Source: Echinicola shivajiensis (GTDB lineage: Bacteria > Bacteroidota > Bacteroidia > Cytophagales > Cyclobacteriaceae). Taken from it: DNA of 64,000 nucleotides. The DNA is taken from NCBI RefSeq assembly GCF_018642165.1, contig NZ_JAHHZM010000002.1:124001-188000 (forward strand), read 5' to 3'. The notes under the pieces are model-generated. The model had not been told where the DNA came from and ran no database searches. It was given only the letters and a program-made list of their open reading frames with translations. Position numbers and translations under genes: made by a program. Positions 1-9,217 of the stretch are shown piece by piece (positions within the stretch are counted from its first letter, which is position 1; every line of letters begins with the position of its first letter).

Positions 1-362
1 CCCTAATGGGATATGGATTGGTTCAGATGGAAAGAGGATGGGATGTCATGGAATATATTTATGAAGGCGTTTTGGGGGATTATTGGGATCCAGAAAGGAA
101 GTACATAGATGATGAGTACCAAAGTATACCCTTTGAATTTAAACATATAAAATCACCTAAATTTTATATGGAATATGATTGGACATTGGATGAATTTATA
201 GGTTACCTCAACACGTGGTCAGCGGTAAAACATTACGAAAAGGCAAAAGGAGAAAATCCGATTTACTTAGTCAAGGATCAATTTCAAAAAATATGGGGCA
301 ACCATAAAAGAATGAAGCTTAAATTCCCTGCAATTTTGAGGATTGGGATCAATATTAAATAG
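1..362 (+). CDS. C-terminal fragment of a probable class I SAM-dependent methyltransferase
   Basis: The frame is open at the left edge of the window (in phase from base 3) and ends with TAG at 360-362, so only about the last 120 residues are seen. The fragment lacks the SAM-binding motifs, which would lie upstream. The segment FIGYLNTWSAVKHYEK, followed by a basic tail, resembles the C-terminal part of cytosolic methyltransferases of the TAM/YcgJ kind, where this helix closes over the substrate pocket. An in-frame ATG at base 6 is probably internal, because the fragment would be too short to stand alone. Substrate cannot be told. The assignment rests on family resemblance of the tail only. 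Confidence 0.55.
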   Translation, partial: LMGYGLVQMERGWDVMEYIYEGVLGDYWDPERKYIDDEYQSIPFEFKHIKSPKFYMEYDWTLDEFIGYLNTWSAVKHYEKAKGENPIYLVKDQFQKIWGNHKRMKLKFPAILRIGINIK

Positions 363-498
363 ATAGCTTGATTTGGAAGTCTCGGTAAATGAATTTGAGT
401 CTTAATTTTTTGTCCTTCCTTAAGTAGTTTTGCTATTTTTTCAACAGATAATTCATTTTATTATTTATTAGTTGACCTAACTGTTTTAATTTTATGGC

Positions 499-3450
499 AT
501 GTCTAAGGAACCAGAGAATTTGTCACCTTTTTTGGCTGATTTGGCCAAAGAATTAACCGGTGAGTTATATTACGATCAATTAATGAAAACCCTTTATGCC
601 ACAGACGCCTCGGTGTATAGGGAATTACCTTTGGCGGTAGCTATACCGAAAACCAAAGATGATATTAAAAGGCTTATTCAATTTGCTAATACTCATAATA
701 CTTCTTTGATCCCCAGGACAGCAGGGACCTCTCTTGCTGGTCAGTGTGTAGGGGACGGTATTGTGGTAGACGTATCAAAGTATTTTACCAAAATATTGGA
801 GTTAAATAAAGAAGAAGGCTGGGTAAGGGTTCAGCCAGGTGTAGTTAGGGATGAGCTTAATGCCTATTTAAAGCCGCATGGTTTGTTTTTTAGTCCTGTT
901 ACATCCACTGCCAATCGAGCAATGATCGGTGGAATGGTCGGGAACAATTCTTGCGGCACTACTTCGATTATTTATGGTTCTACCAGGGAACACACACTGG
1001 AACTTCAAACGATCTTAAGTGATGGCTCAGAAGCCACTTTTGGAAAGGTTTCCAAAGAGGAGTTTGAGGAAAAAAGAAAGCAGAATGATCTAGAAGGGGA
1101 ACTTTATAAAAAAGTATATGAGGAGCTAAGTCAAGCTACGAATCAGGAAAATATACGTAATCAATTTCCTAAATCCAGTATTCAAAGAAGGAATACGGGG
1201 TATGCAGTTGATTATTTATTGGAAACTGAGGTTTTTTCTGATACAGATACAGAGTTTGACTTTTGTAAGCTCCTTTGCGGATCTGAAGGTACACTGGCCT
1301 TTACCACTGAGATAAAAATTCATGTGGATCCACTTCCAGATCCCAAAGATGTGGTAGTGGCGGCCCACTTTGAAAGTATTCATGAATGTATGAAAGCCAC
1401 ACAGTTGGCGATGAAATATCATCCTACGGCATGTGAGATGATGGATAAAATTATTTTGGATTGTACCAAAGAAAATATCGAGCAAAGTAAAAACCGGTAT
1501 TTTGTAGAAGGTGATCCAGAGGGAATCCTAATGATTGAATTCAGGGGGCAGACTGAAGAAGACGCCCTTATGGATGCCCAAAAGATGATTGATGGGATGA
1601 AAGAGGCCAATTTAGGCTATGCTTATCCAATCATTACAGGAGACAGGACCAATAATGTCTGGGCTTTGAGAAGTGCCGGACTTGGATTGCTAGCCAATAT
1701 TCCTGGTGACAAAAAGGCGGTAGCTTGTATTGAAGATACAGCTGTAGATATAGATGATTTGGCCGATTTTATTGATGAATTTGGTGAAATCATGAAAGGC
1801 TTTGGACAAAAGCCTGTGCATTATGCACACGCTGGTGCAGGAGAGATTCACCTTCGTCCTATTCTTGACCTGAAAAAGTCAGAGGATGTAGAGGACTTTT
1901 ATAAAATCACTGAAGCAGTTGCCAAGTTGGTGAAAAAATATGATGGTTCCTTGAGTGGTGAGCATGGAGATGGAAGGGTAAGGGCTGCTTTTATACCTAT
2001 CATGGTGGGAGAGGAGAACTATCAGTTGTTTAGGAGAATTAAAAAATCCTGGGATCCCAATAATATATTTAATCCGGGAAAAATAGTTGATACAGCTCCA
2101 ATGACCAGCTTCTTACGTTATGAGCCAGACATGGTCACGCCAGAATTTGAAACGGCCATGGACTTTGGTCATGTGGGAGGAATCCTAAGGGCTGCTGAAA
2201 AATGTAATGGTTCAGGCGATTGCCGTAAATTACCAATTTCTGGTGGTACCATGTGCCCAAGTTATATGGCTACCAGAAATGAGAAGGATACCACGCGTGG
2301 AAGGGCAAATACCTTAAGGGAATTTTTGACTAAAAACACCAAAGAGAATCCTTTTGATCACCCAGAGGTGAAAGAGGTGATGGATCTTTGTCTTTCTTGT
2401 AAGGGCTGTACATCTGAGTGCCCTTCCAATGTGGACATGGCCAGCCTAAAGGCAGAATTCCTCTATCAATATCAGAAGACCAACGGTGTGCCATTGCGTA
2501 GTAAGGCCTTTGCCTATATCAATAACCTTAATGAGCTAGGTAGCTTGGTGCCAGGATTGACCAACTTCATGATGACCAATAAGTCAACAGGAGGGATGAT
2601 GAAAAAAATCTTGGGAGTAGCTGAGCAAAGATCCTTGCCAACCATAGCCAAGGTGAATCTAAGGAAGTGGTATAAAAAGAATTATAGCAAATTGCCTGTA
2701 GCTGCAAAGGCAAAAGGCAGGGTAAATTTCTTTTGTGATGAATTTACCAATTTCAATGATACTGAAATTGGAATCAAAGCCATCAGATTGCTACATCATT
2801 TAGGTTATGAAGTAGTGATGAGAGAGCATCCAGAAAGTGGCCGCGGAGCCATTTCCAAAGGATTATTGGACCATGCCAAAAACTTGGCCAATAAAAACGT
2901 AGCAGTGTTTAAGGATGTGGTGACCATTGATGAACCACTGGTAGGAGTAGAACCTTCTGCTATTTTAAGTTTTAAGGATGAATATCCAAGGTTGGTGAAA
3001 ACAGATTTGGTGGAGGCTGCCAAAAAGTTGAAGCAAAACAGTATGATGGTGGATGAGTTTTTGGCTAAAGAAGTGATAAGGGGAAATATTACGGCTGATC
3101 AGTTTACCAAAGAAAGCAAGAAAGTCTTGCTTCATGGTCATTGCCATCAGAAGTCCCTGAGCTCTGTAAACTTCACACAAAAGCTATTGACTTTGCCCGA
3201 AAACTATACCTTGGAAACTGTACCATCAGGCTGCTGTGGTATGGCTGGTTCTTTTGGCTATGAGGAAGAACATTATGAGGTAAGTATGAAGGTCGGAGAG
3301 ATGGTATTGTTTCCTACAGTAAGAAAGGCTGGTGAAGATACCATAGTAGTGGCACCAGGAACTAGCTGCAGACACCAGATTGCTGATGGGACTGGAAGAA
3401 AGGCCTTGCATCCGGTAGAAGTGCTGTTTGATGCGGCAGGATTGAAATAA
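499..3450 (+). CDS. FAD-binding and 4Fe-4S D-2-hydroxyacid dehydrogenase (GlcD-GlcF fusion, YdiJ type)
   Basis: This 983-residue flavoprotein probably oxidises a D-2-hydroxy acid such as D-2-hydroxyglutarate, D-lactate or glycolate and passes electrons through Fe-S clusters. The N-terminal half is an FAD-linked oxidase: the PCMH FAD motif RTAGTSLAGQCVGDG lies near residue 75, GGMVGNNSCGTTS near 140 and GEHGDGRVRA near 490. The C-terminal half is ferredoxin/CCG-like, with CLSCKGCTSECP near 632, HGHCHQKS near 880 and SGCCGMAG near 910. The length fits YdiJ-type single-chain enzymes, in which the GlcD and GlcF subunits are fused. No signal peptide is seen, so it is cytosolic or membrane-peripheral. 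It stands alone, with a hairpin just downstream. Exact substrate is not determinable here. Confidence 0.88.
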   Translation: MSKEPENLSPFLADLAKELTGELYYDQLMKTLYATDASVYRELPLAVAIPKTKDDIKRLIQFANTHNTSLIPRTAGTSLAGQCVGDGIVVDVSKYFTKILELNKEEGWVRVQPGVVRDELNAYLKPHGLFFSPVTSTANRAMIGGMVGNNSCGTTSIIYGSTREHTLELQTILSDGSEATFGKVSKEEFEEKRKQNDLEGELYKKVYEELSQATNQENIRNQFPKSSIQRRNTGYAVDYLLETEVFSDTDTEFDFCKLLCGSEGTLAFTTEIKIHVDPLPDPKDVVVAAHFESIHECMKATQLAMKYHPTACEMMDKIILDCTKENIEQSKNRYFVEGDPEGILMIEFRGQTEEDALMDAQKMIDGMKEANLGYAYPIITGDRTNNVWALRSAGLGLLANIPGDKKAVACIEDTAVDIDDLADFIDEFGEIMKGFGQKPVHYAHAGAGEIHLRPILDLKKSEDVEDFYKITEAVAKLVKKYDGSLSGEHGDGRVRAAFIPIMVGEENYQLFRRIKKSWDPNNIFNPGKIVDTAPMTSFLRYEPDMVTPEFETAMDFGHVGGILRAAEKCNGSGDCRKLPISGGTMCPSYMATRNEKDTTRGRANTLREFLTKNTKENPFDHPEVKEVMDLCLSCKGCTSECPSNVDMASLKAEFLYQYQKTNGVPLRSKAFAYINNLNELGSLVPGLTNFMMTNKSTGGMMKKILGVAEQRSLPTIAKVNLRKWYKKNYSKLPVAAKAKGRVNFFCDEFTNFNDTEIGIKAIRLLHHLGYEVVMREHPESGRGAISKGLLDHAKNLANKNVAVFKDVVTIDEPLVGVEPSAILSFKDEYPRLVKTDLVEAAKKLKQNSMMVDEFLAKEVIRGNITADQFTKESKKVLLHGHCHQKSLSSVNFTQKLLTLPENYTLETVPSGCCGMAGSFGYEEEHYEVSMKVGEMVLFPTVRKAGEDTIVVAPGTSCRHQIADGTGRKALHPVEVLFDAAGLK

Positions 3451-3461
3451 AGTATATATTT

Positions 3462-3491
3462 GGTTGACAGTTGTCTATCTGGCTGTCAACC
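3462..3491 (+). terminator. hairpin downstream of the FAD/Fe-S dehydrogenase
   Basis: GGTTGACAG (3462-3470) pairs perfectly with CTGTCAACC (3483-3491) around a 12-nt loop, starting 11 bases after the stop codon, and is followed by an AT-rich stretch with several T runs. It probably ends the upstream transcript. The T-tract is interrupted, so the call is moderate. Confidence 0.55.
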
Positions 3492-3590
3492 ATTATTTTA
3501 CTTTTTGATTTTTTGGTCGAATATTTGATGATGAACAATAAGTTGTATTTATAATTCATCCCTGAGATATATTCCTTCATTTTTTAGGTT

Positions 3591-3598
3591 TATATTTG
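3591..3598 (+). promoter_or_regulatory. Bacteroidota -7 promoter element for the first glycosyltransferase
   Basis: TATATTTG matches the Bacteroidota sigma factor -7 consensus TAnnTTTG and lies 21 bases before the ATG at 3620. No TTG is found at the usual -33 distance, so the call rests on the -7 box and its position. Confidence 0.5.
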
Positions 3599-3619
3599 CA
3601 TTTTTAAAGGAAAAAATTG

Positions 3620-4771
3620 ATGCCAAAGTTAATCCGTGTAAGTACTGTACCGATATCCCTGAAATTGCTTCTTTCAGGTCAAATGAAATACATGAAAGAT
3701 GCAGGTTGGGAGGTGCTGATGGTAAGTGCAGATGGTAAAGAGGTTAGCGAGGTAAAACGTAAAGAGGGCTGTGAGCATGTGGTGATTCCTTTCAGTAGGA
3801 AAATTACGCCATTTCATGATTTGATTTGCCTCTGGAAATTAATTCAACTTTTTAAGCAGGAAAAGCCAGATATTGTCCATACCCATACCCCAAAAGCGGG
3901 ATTGCTCGGTATGATTGCCGCAAAGTTTTCAGGGGTAAAAATCCGTATCCATACTGTGGCAGGAATGCCCTATGTGGTGACAAAGGACAACAAGCGGAAG
4001 CTTTTGGAGACCATGGAAAGGTGGACTTTTGGCAATGCAACCCATGTTTGGCCCAATTCCAATTCACTAAAGGATTTAATTCTCAAAGAAAAACTATGTG
4101 TTCCCGAAAAAGTGGAGGTTTTGGGAGATGGCTCTTCCAATGGTGTGGACTTGGAAAGGTTTAACCGTGATAATTTAAAGGAAAACCACTTGGTTGCGGC
4201 AACGATGAGAGTGATGCCTGGTGAAAAAGACTTTATCATTTTGGCGGTTGGAAGATTGGTGAAGGATAAGGGAATAGAGGAGCTGGTAAATGCCTTTCTA
4301 AATTCTAAGATTATCAATCAGTCAAAGTTGGTCCTATTGGGAGATTTTGAACAGGAACTTGATCCATTAGAAGAAGATATTATCCGTAAGATTGAGGATC
4401 ACCCTAGAATTGTTCAGGTAAACTGGTCAGATCATGTGGAGCATTATATGGCTATTTCTGATGTCTTGGTGCATGCTTCACATAGAGAGGGATTTCCCAA
4501 TGTACTTTTGGAAGCAGGGGCCATGCAACTCCCCATTATTTGTTCTGATATTATGGGCAATATAGACATCGTCTCTAATAAGAAAACTGGACTAGTTTTT
4601 CCGGTAAAGGATAAAGCTGTGCTCAAAGAAGCCTTGGAATTTGCCTTTGTTAAGAGGGAGGCCATGCAGACTTTGGCAGACCACCTTTATTTAGAAGTAA
4701 CGGCCAAGTATGGCCGTAAAAAGATGCATGCTTTGATTTTGGAGAAGTACAGGGCACTGACTGCCAAGTAG
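3620..4771 (+). CDS. glycosyltransferase family 4, polysaccharide biosynthesis
   Basis: A 383-residue GT-B fold retaining glycosyltransferase, likely cytoplasmic, adding a sugar to a lipid-linked glycan. The N-terminal acceptor domain has the block DIVHTHTPKAGLLGMIAAK. The C-terminal donor domain carries GRLVKDKGIEELVNAF and the EX7E-type segment HREGFPNVLLEAGA, where nucleotide-sugar contacts lie in GT4. A TTG codon directly precedes the ATG at 3620; the ATG, with an AGGA sequence 9-12 bases upstream, is taken as the start. It is the first of three co-oriented genes with a second GT4 and a DegT-type aminotransferase, which places it in a surface glycan locus. Donor and linkage are unknown. 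Confidence 0.88.
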   Translation: MPKLIRVSTVPISLKLLLSGQMKYMKDAGWEVLMVSADGKEVSEVKRKEGCEHVVIPFSRKITPFHDLICLWKLIQLFKQEKPDIVHTHTPKAGLLGMIAAKFSGVKIRIHTVAGMPYVVTKDNKRKLLETMERWTFGNATHVWPNSNSLKDLILKEKLCVPEKVEVLGDGSSNGVDLERFNRDNLKENHLVAATMRVMPGEKDFIILAVGRLVKDKGIEELVNAFLNSKIINQSKLVLLGDFEQELDPLEEDIIRKIEDHPRIVQVNWSDHVEHYMAISDVLVHASHREGFPNVLLEAGAMQLPIICSDIMGNIDIVSNKKTGLVFPVKDKAVLKEALEFAFVKREAMQTLADHLYLEVTAKYGRKKMHALILEKYRALTAK

Positions 4772-4807
4772 CTTTTTGGCATAGAATGCCAATCTCGTAC
4801 AAAATCT

Positions 4808-4815
4808 TATATTTG
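4808..4815 (+). promoter_or_regulatory. Bacteroidota -7 element almost touching the next start codon
   Basis: TATATTTG fits TAnnTTTG exactly and ends only four bases before the ATG at 4820. If used, transcription would begin at or just inside the start codon, giving a leaderless message. Read-through from the upstream gene could also express the ORF. Confidence 0.45.
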
Positions 4816-4819
4816 TTTC

Positions 4820-6130
4820 ATGGAAGAGAGCAAGAAGGTACTCATCATCACCTATTATTGGCCTCCTAGTGCCGGATCTGGCGTGCAACGTTGGCTAAAA
4901 TTTGCTAAGTTTTTACCGGAACATGGTTGGGAGCCAGTAATTTTCACCCCCGAAAACCCTGATTTTGAACTTAAGGATGAAACCATGGCCAAAGAGGTTT
5001 CTCCAAACTGGGAAGTGATAAAATTCCCCATTTGGGAGCCATATGGTGTTTTTAGGTTTTTAAAGAGGAAGAAAAATGGTAGGTTGGCTGATCCTTCGAA
5101 ACTGATGGAAAAGCGAAATAGAAATTGGTTTGACCAAACTTCCATGTGGCTGCGCGCCAATGCCATGATTCCTGATCCAAGGGTTTTTTGGGTAAAACCT
5201 TCCGTGAATTATTTGCTGGACATACTTGAAAAAAATAAAATTCAGGCTATTATAACCACTGGGCCTCCTCATAGTATGCATCTAATTGGTAGGGACTTGA
5301 AAAGAAAATCCGGTTTGCCATGGATTGCAGATTTTAGGGATCCTTGGTCCACCTGGGAGTTTTTGGATACCTTGCCCATGATGAAGACCATTCGCCGAAG
5401 ACATGAGCGCCTGGAGCAATCCGTATTTAGGGAGGCAGATAATGTTGTTACCATTTCGCCAACATTTCAGGAGGAACTTACCAAAATTTCCAATAGAAAA
5501 ATCGATCTGATTACCAACGGTTTTGATTCTGCAGATTTGCCTAAAAACTTTAATAAACAGAAGCTTAGATCGGAGGGTTTTGAGATTGTATACACCGGAA
5601 TTATTGATGCTATCCGTAATCCCATCCCATTTTTGAAAGCCTTCAAAGAGACTTTTGAGGCTATTGAGGAAAAAGGGAAATTGACTTTTGTAGGAAAGGT
5701 GAGTGAAAAGGTGACGAATTATATCAAAGCGGATGCTTGGTTAAAGGAACGGGTGGAATTTCCAGGTTATTTACCTCATGAAAAAGTCTTTGATTATTAT
5801 GAGAAGGCTAACATGCTATTACTGATCCTTACCAATACCAAAAATGCTAAGGGGAATATTCCTGGTAAATTATTTGAATATATCGCTACAGGAAGGACCA
5901 TTGTGGCCTTGGGAGACCCAGACGGAGATGCCAGCCAAATTATAGAAGAGGCGGGCGCGGGAAAAGTGTTTTCCCATGATTCTGTAGAAGAAATCCAGCA
6001 ATTTTTAATGGATCAATTGGCCCTGGGAAATGGAGAGACGATAGAGCGGGATATCAACAGATTCGAGAGAAAAACACTGACCCAAAATTTAGCACAAATA
6101 CTTGATGAAAAAATCAATACCCTTTCTTGA
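4820..6130 (+). CDS. glycosyltransferase, GT4-like
   Basis: A 436-residue glycosyltransferase of GT-B type. The N-terminus LIITYYWPPSAGSGVQRW is the glycine-rich opening typical of GT4 enzymes of capsule and O-antigen loci. IADFRDPWSTW (near residue 170) and the C-terminal GNIPGKLFEYIATGRTIVALG (near 350) are the family's donor-side signatures. The gene lies 48 bases after the first GT4, and its last 26 bases overlap the next ORF, which suggests coupled translation with the aminotransferase. It probably acts at the inner face of the membrane on a lipid-linked sugar. Sugar specificity cannot be read from sequence. Confidence 0.87.
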   Translation: MEESKKVLIITYYWPPSAGSGVQRWLKFAKFLPEHGWEPVIFTPENPDFELKDETMAKEVSPNWEVIKFPIWEPYGVFRFLKRKKNGRLADPSKLMEKRNRNWFDQTSMWLRANAMIPDPRVFWVKPSVNYLLDILEKNKIQAIITTGPPHSMHLIGRDLKRKSGLPWIADFRDPWSTWEFLDTLPMMKTIRRRHERLEQSVFREADNVVTISPTFQEELTKISNRKIDLITNGFDSADLPKNFNKQKLRSEGFEIVYTGIIDAIRNPIPFLKAFKETFEAIEEKGKLTFVGKVSEKVTNYIKADAWLKERVEFPGYLPHEKVFDYYEKANMLLLILTNTKNAKGNIPGKLFEYIATGRTIVALGDPDGDASQIIEEAGAGKVFSHDSVEEIQQFLMDQLALGNGETIERDINRFERKTLTQNLAQILDEKINTLS

Positions 6131-7199
6131 GCTTGTTCCCATGCATGCTGATTTGGCGGATGAGCTAAGATCAAAGTTTGCCAGTATGCTCCAGAAAGGG
6201 ATTTTCTCTGCTGGTGATGAGGTAGAGAAACTCGAAAGAAATCTTGAAGTATATTTAAAATCACCCCACGCTATTGCTTGTGCCAATGGTACCGATGCCT
6301 TGGAGTTGGCTTTACGCGCCTTGGAAATAGGTCCTGGGGATGAGGTGATTGTGCCTGCCATGACCTGGGTTTCCACGGCTGAAGTAGTTAAAATGGTTGG
6401 AGCGGAATTGGTTTTTTGTGATGTTGATTCCGATGGTCTAATCAATATTGACCAAATGGAAAGTAAGATTAGCAGTAATACGAAGGCTGTAATTCCTGTT
6501 CACCTTTATGGGAAAATGGTAAATATGGAAAGGTTACTTTCCATTACAAAGCCGAAAGGAATCAAGGTGGTTGAGGATGCCGCACAAGCATTTGGAGCCT
6601 TTCAACAGGGAAGAAGTGTAGGGGCCTTTGGAGATATTGGCTGCTTTAGCTTTTATCCCACCAAAAACTTGGGAGCCTTGGGGGAAGCAGGTCTTATGCT
6701 TACGGAAGATGATGCTTTAGCTAGAAAATTAAGGTTATTGCTTACACATGGGCAGCCTGAAAGGGATGTTCATGAACTGATTGGTAGGAACAGTAGAATT
6801 GATACATTGCAGGCAGGTTTTTTGAATGTGAAGCTGGATTATTTTTTGCCCTGGCAACAAAAGAGAAAACAGCTTGCAGGAAAATATCTAGAGCATTTAC
6901 AGCATCTAAAGGGAGTTACAGTACCCGATGGGATTTTAAGGGAAGATCATAATGCCCATATCTTCGCCATCAAACTGGAAGAAAGGGATAAGCTAAAAGC
7001 TTACCTGATTGAAAAGGGGATAGGCACAGCTATACACTATCCTTCAGCTGTGCCTGCAACGGAAGCCTTTAAGGAATATGGAGATTTTGAAGGGGCCAAT
7101 GAGATTGCTCGAACGACACTTTCATTACCGCTTCATCCTTATTTGGGAGAAAGAGAGGTAAGGCAGGTTTGCGAAACTATTCATCGATTTTTTCGCTAG
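6105..7199 (+). CDS. DegT/DnrJ/EryC1/StrS-family sugar aminotransferase
   Basis: A 364-residue PLP enzyme expected to transaminate a keto-sugar nucleotide into an amino-sugar nucleotide. GTDALELALRAL near residue 62 is the phosphate-binding block, EDAAQAFGA near 157 holds the Asp that contacts the pyridine nitrogen, and FSFYPTKNLGALGE carries the Schiff-base lysine at about residue 187. The ATG at 6105 sits inside the end of the upstream glycosyltransferase, in another frame. The enzyme would supply an amino sugar to the glycosyltransferases beside it. The family also contains WecE- and FdtB-like enzymes; the exact product is open. Confidence 0.9.
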   Translation: MKKSIPFLELVPMHADLADELRSKFASMLQKGIFSAGDEVEKLERNLEVYLKSPHAIACANGTDALELALRALEIGPGDEVIVPAMTWVSTAEVVKMVGAELVFCDVDSDGLINIDQMESKISSNTKAVIPVHLYGKMVNMERLLSITKPKGIKVVEDAAQAFGAFQQGRSVGAFGDIGCFSFYPTKNLGALGEAGLMLTEDDALARKLRLLLTHGQPERDVHELIGRNSRIDTLQAGFLNVKLDYFLPWQQKRKQLAGKYLEHLQHLKGVTVPDGILREDHNAHIFAIKLEERDKLKAYLIEKGIGTAIHYPSAVPATEAFKEYGDFEGANEIARTTLSLPLHPYLGEREVRQVCETIHRFFR

Positions 7200-7224
7200 T
7201 AAATCCCTACTTTATCAATGATTA

Positions 7225-7238
7225 GTGACCTAGATCAC
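7225..7238. promoter_or_regulatory. Crp/Fnr-type palindrome upstream of the DUF302 gene
   Basis: GTGACCTAGATCAC is a near-perfect dyad of the form GTGA-N6-TCAC, the core expected for Crp/Fnr-family operators. It lies 57 bases before the ATG at 7295. A second GTGA half-site occurs at 7245-7248. A Crp/Fnr gene begins at 63672, but any link is inference. Confidence 0.45.
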
Positions 7239-7294
7239 AGTTTAGTGACAAGCTATTTTGTATTTTAAGCTTGAATCAAACCAAAACAAAAACC

Positions 7295-7684
7295 ATGAAT
7301 TACTTCTTTAATAAAACACTTCATAATACCACTTTTGATAAAGTAATTGACCAGGTGACAGAAGCTCTAAAATCTGAGGGTTTCGGGGTACTTACTGATA
7401 TAGACGTAAAAGCTACCTTTAAGAAAAAGTTGGATGTGGATTTTAGGAATTATCGTATTCTTGGAGCTTGCAATCCTAATTTTGCCCATAAAGCCATAGG
7501 TGCTGAGGATAAAATTGGCGTGTTTTTACCCTGTAATGTAGTGGTGCAGGAATTGGGAAATGGAGACGTAGAGGTGGCAGCGGTCGATCCAATAGCTTCC
7601 ATGTCAGCAGTAGAAAACCCTGCTCTTGGGGAAATAGCTGGCCAGGTCCAGGAAAGTTTGAAAAGGGTAGTAGCTGGACTTTAA
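7295..7684 (+). CDS. DUF302 domain protein
   Basis: A 129-residue soluble protein of the DUF302 family, whose members are small alpha/beta proteins of unknown biochemical role. The whole chain is one domain: FDKVIDQVTEALKSEGFGVL at the start and DIDVKATFKKKLDVDFRNY, then LGACNPNFAHKAI, in the middle, all recognisable family blocks. An in-frame TTG lies 24 bases earlier, but the ATG at 7295 matches the usual family start. It has its own upstream dyad resembling a Crp/Fnr site and a terminator behind it. It therefore looks like an independently controlled gene, possibly redox- or oxygen-responsive, lying between two halves of the polysaccharide locus. Confidence 0.85.
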   Translation: MNYFFNKTLHNTTFDKVIDQVTEALKSEGFGVLTDIDVKATFKKKLDVDFRNYRILGACNPNFAHKAIGAEDKIGVFLPCNVVVQELGNGDVEVAAVDPIASMSAVENPALGEIAGQVQESLKRVVAGL

Positions 7685-7702
7685 GATATAATGAAATCAA
7701 GG

Positions 7703-7730
7703 GCCTAAGCTTTAAAGTTTAGGCTTTTAT
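7703..7730. terminator. bidirectional terminator between the DUF302 gene and the flippase gene
   Basis: GCCTAA (7703-7708) pairs with TTAGGC (7719-7724), followed by TTTTATTTTA on the + strand. The two flanking genes converge here, and the hairpin ends two bases from the flippase stop codon. Confidence 0.6.
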
Positions 7731-9214
7731 TTTATCCCAAACTTCTTCAAATATTTATCCATTACCACATTAAAGTCAGGTGAGCATTTTGTGAGATAAA
7801 CAGCAGGCAAATAAAACACTAATACCAGACTTCCTTTAACCAGCAGGTTAAGGTAAATGTTTTCGATATTTGGGATTGTATCAATGATCAGCCAGATAAT
7901 CCCAATTATGGTCAGAGTTTTGAGGCTTTCCCATGAAAAAGGAGTCAAATTGTATTTGTTTCTTAGGAATAAGTAGCGCATTCCATTGATCAAGATCATG
8001 CTGATCAAGGAGGCCATGGCAGCACCACTTACCCCCATTAAAGGGACTAAAAGATAGTTGGAAAGGATCAATAGGGCTAAGGTCAGGAAGCCCATAAACA
8101 GGTTATAATAATAATGCTTTGAAACAGCTATGATCTGGTAATTGACAGAAGTGATATTGTCCACTAACTGTGCCAGGGCAGTAAAAAGCAATACAGGTAG
8201 TGCAATGGCATAACTTTCCCCTAAATACCCTCCAATGCTATAGCGGTTTCCCCAAATACAGAGGAAAATCAATCCGCCGATGACCAATAAGGTTTGACTG
8301 CTTTTCCGGTAGATGTTTTGGATTTTATCGTAATCTCTAATAGCCATGGATTCTGAAATGGTTACGATAGACACTCGCCTAATCGCCTTAGCAGGTACAC
8401 TAATTACAACTCCAAAAAAGAATAAGGTTGTATAAATGCCCACTGCTTCTTCACCAATCAACCATTGGATCATATAAGTATCTATGTATAAAATTAGCCC
8501 TCCGCTCAGAATCTCAAGAATCCCAGAAGACGAAATTCCAACAATAGTGTGTTTTTCAGACTTGTTAAAGGGACCAGGCTTTCCGAGGGTAAATGCCCTT
8601 GATCTTTTTAGAAAGAAAAATGACATCATTACAGGAATAAAGAAAATGCCCAAATTGAAATAAACCAGCTGCTGGAAATCAATCCAGCGCAAGTAAAATA
8701 AAACCAGCCCTATGATCGGAAGGGATTTTTGGATAATACTATCAGCAAAAACACCTGGTAAGGGTTGATGGTTGGTACGAAGGTAGGCGTCTAGAATATA
8801 TTGAAAGATCCTGAATCCAATTACCAATAATATTCCCCCGTAGAAAGTAGCATTATAGTGAAAGCCCTCAAGCCCACCATCTTGTGTTTGGAAGATAAAA
8901 TTTTTGCTTCCTAAAAATGCTGGAATGGCCAATAAGGTCCCAACCATTCCTACCAAGAGGGAAAAGGTGATAAAGCTTCTTTTTTTTTCGGGATTATCCT
9001 TGAATTCAGGAACCATTTTCAATGTGGTCAAGTTGGTGCCCAAAGTGAAAATGGATGCGAAAAGGGCTGTGGTGTTCAAGACTAATTGAAGCAGGCCAAT
9101 TTCTCCCTCAGTTAATATTTTTGGTCGCAGGAGAGCAGACCCAACAAAACCGATCAGGATTCCTGCATAGGCGATGATGGTGCTTTGAGAAGATTGTTTC
9201 CTGATAATCCCCAT
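7727..9214 (-). CDS. polysaccharide flippase, MOP superfamily (Wzx-like)
   Basis: A 495-residue integral membrane protein made of about 12-14 hydrophobic helices, of the polysaccharide biosynthesis / O-antigen flippase family. Such proteins turn undecaprenyl-linked glycan units from the cytoplasmic to the periplasmic side of the inner membrane. The N-terminal segment with AGILIGFVGSALLRPKILTEGEIG is typical of this family in Bacteroidota. It is the last gene of a five-gene minus-strand operon, three bases after the upstream methyltransferase gene, matching export of the glycan made by neighbouring glycosyltransferases. No polymerase is recognised in the window. Confidence 0.87.
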   Translation of the reverse strand: MGIIRKQSSQSTIIAYAGILIGFVGSALLRPKILTEGEIGLLQLVLNTTALFASIFTLGTNLTTLKMVPEFKDNPEKKRSFITFSLLVGMVGTLLAIPAFLGSKNFIFQTQDGGLEGFHYNATFYGGILLVIGFRIFQYILDAYLRTNHQPLPGVFADSIIQKSLPIIGLVLFYLRWIDFQQLVYFNLGIFFIPVMMSFFFLKRSRAFTLGKPGPFNKSEKHTIVGISSSGILEILSGGLILYIDTYMIQWLIGEEAVGIYTTLFFFGVVISVPAKAIRRVSIVTISESMAIRDYDKIQNIYRKSSQTLLVIGGLIFLCIWGNRYSIGGYLGESYAIALPVLLFTALAQLVDNITSVNYQIIAVSKHYYYNLFMGFLTLALLILSNYLLVPLMGVSGAAMASLISMILINGMRYLFLRNKYNLTPFSWESLKTLTIIGIIWLIIDTIPNIENIYLNLLVKGSLVLVFYLPAVYLTKCSPDFNVVMDKYLKKFGIK

Positions 9215-9217
9215 GGT

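Noticed and set aside
7200-7294. Classical Fnr site TTGAT-N4-ATCAA before the DUF302 gene
   Set aside because: The half-sites are GTGA/TCAC, nearer to Crp than to Fnr consensus; kept only as a Crp/Fnr-type dyad.
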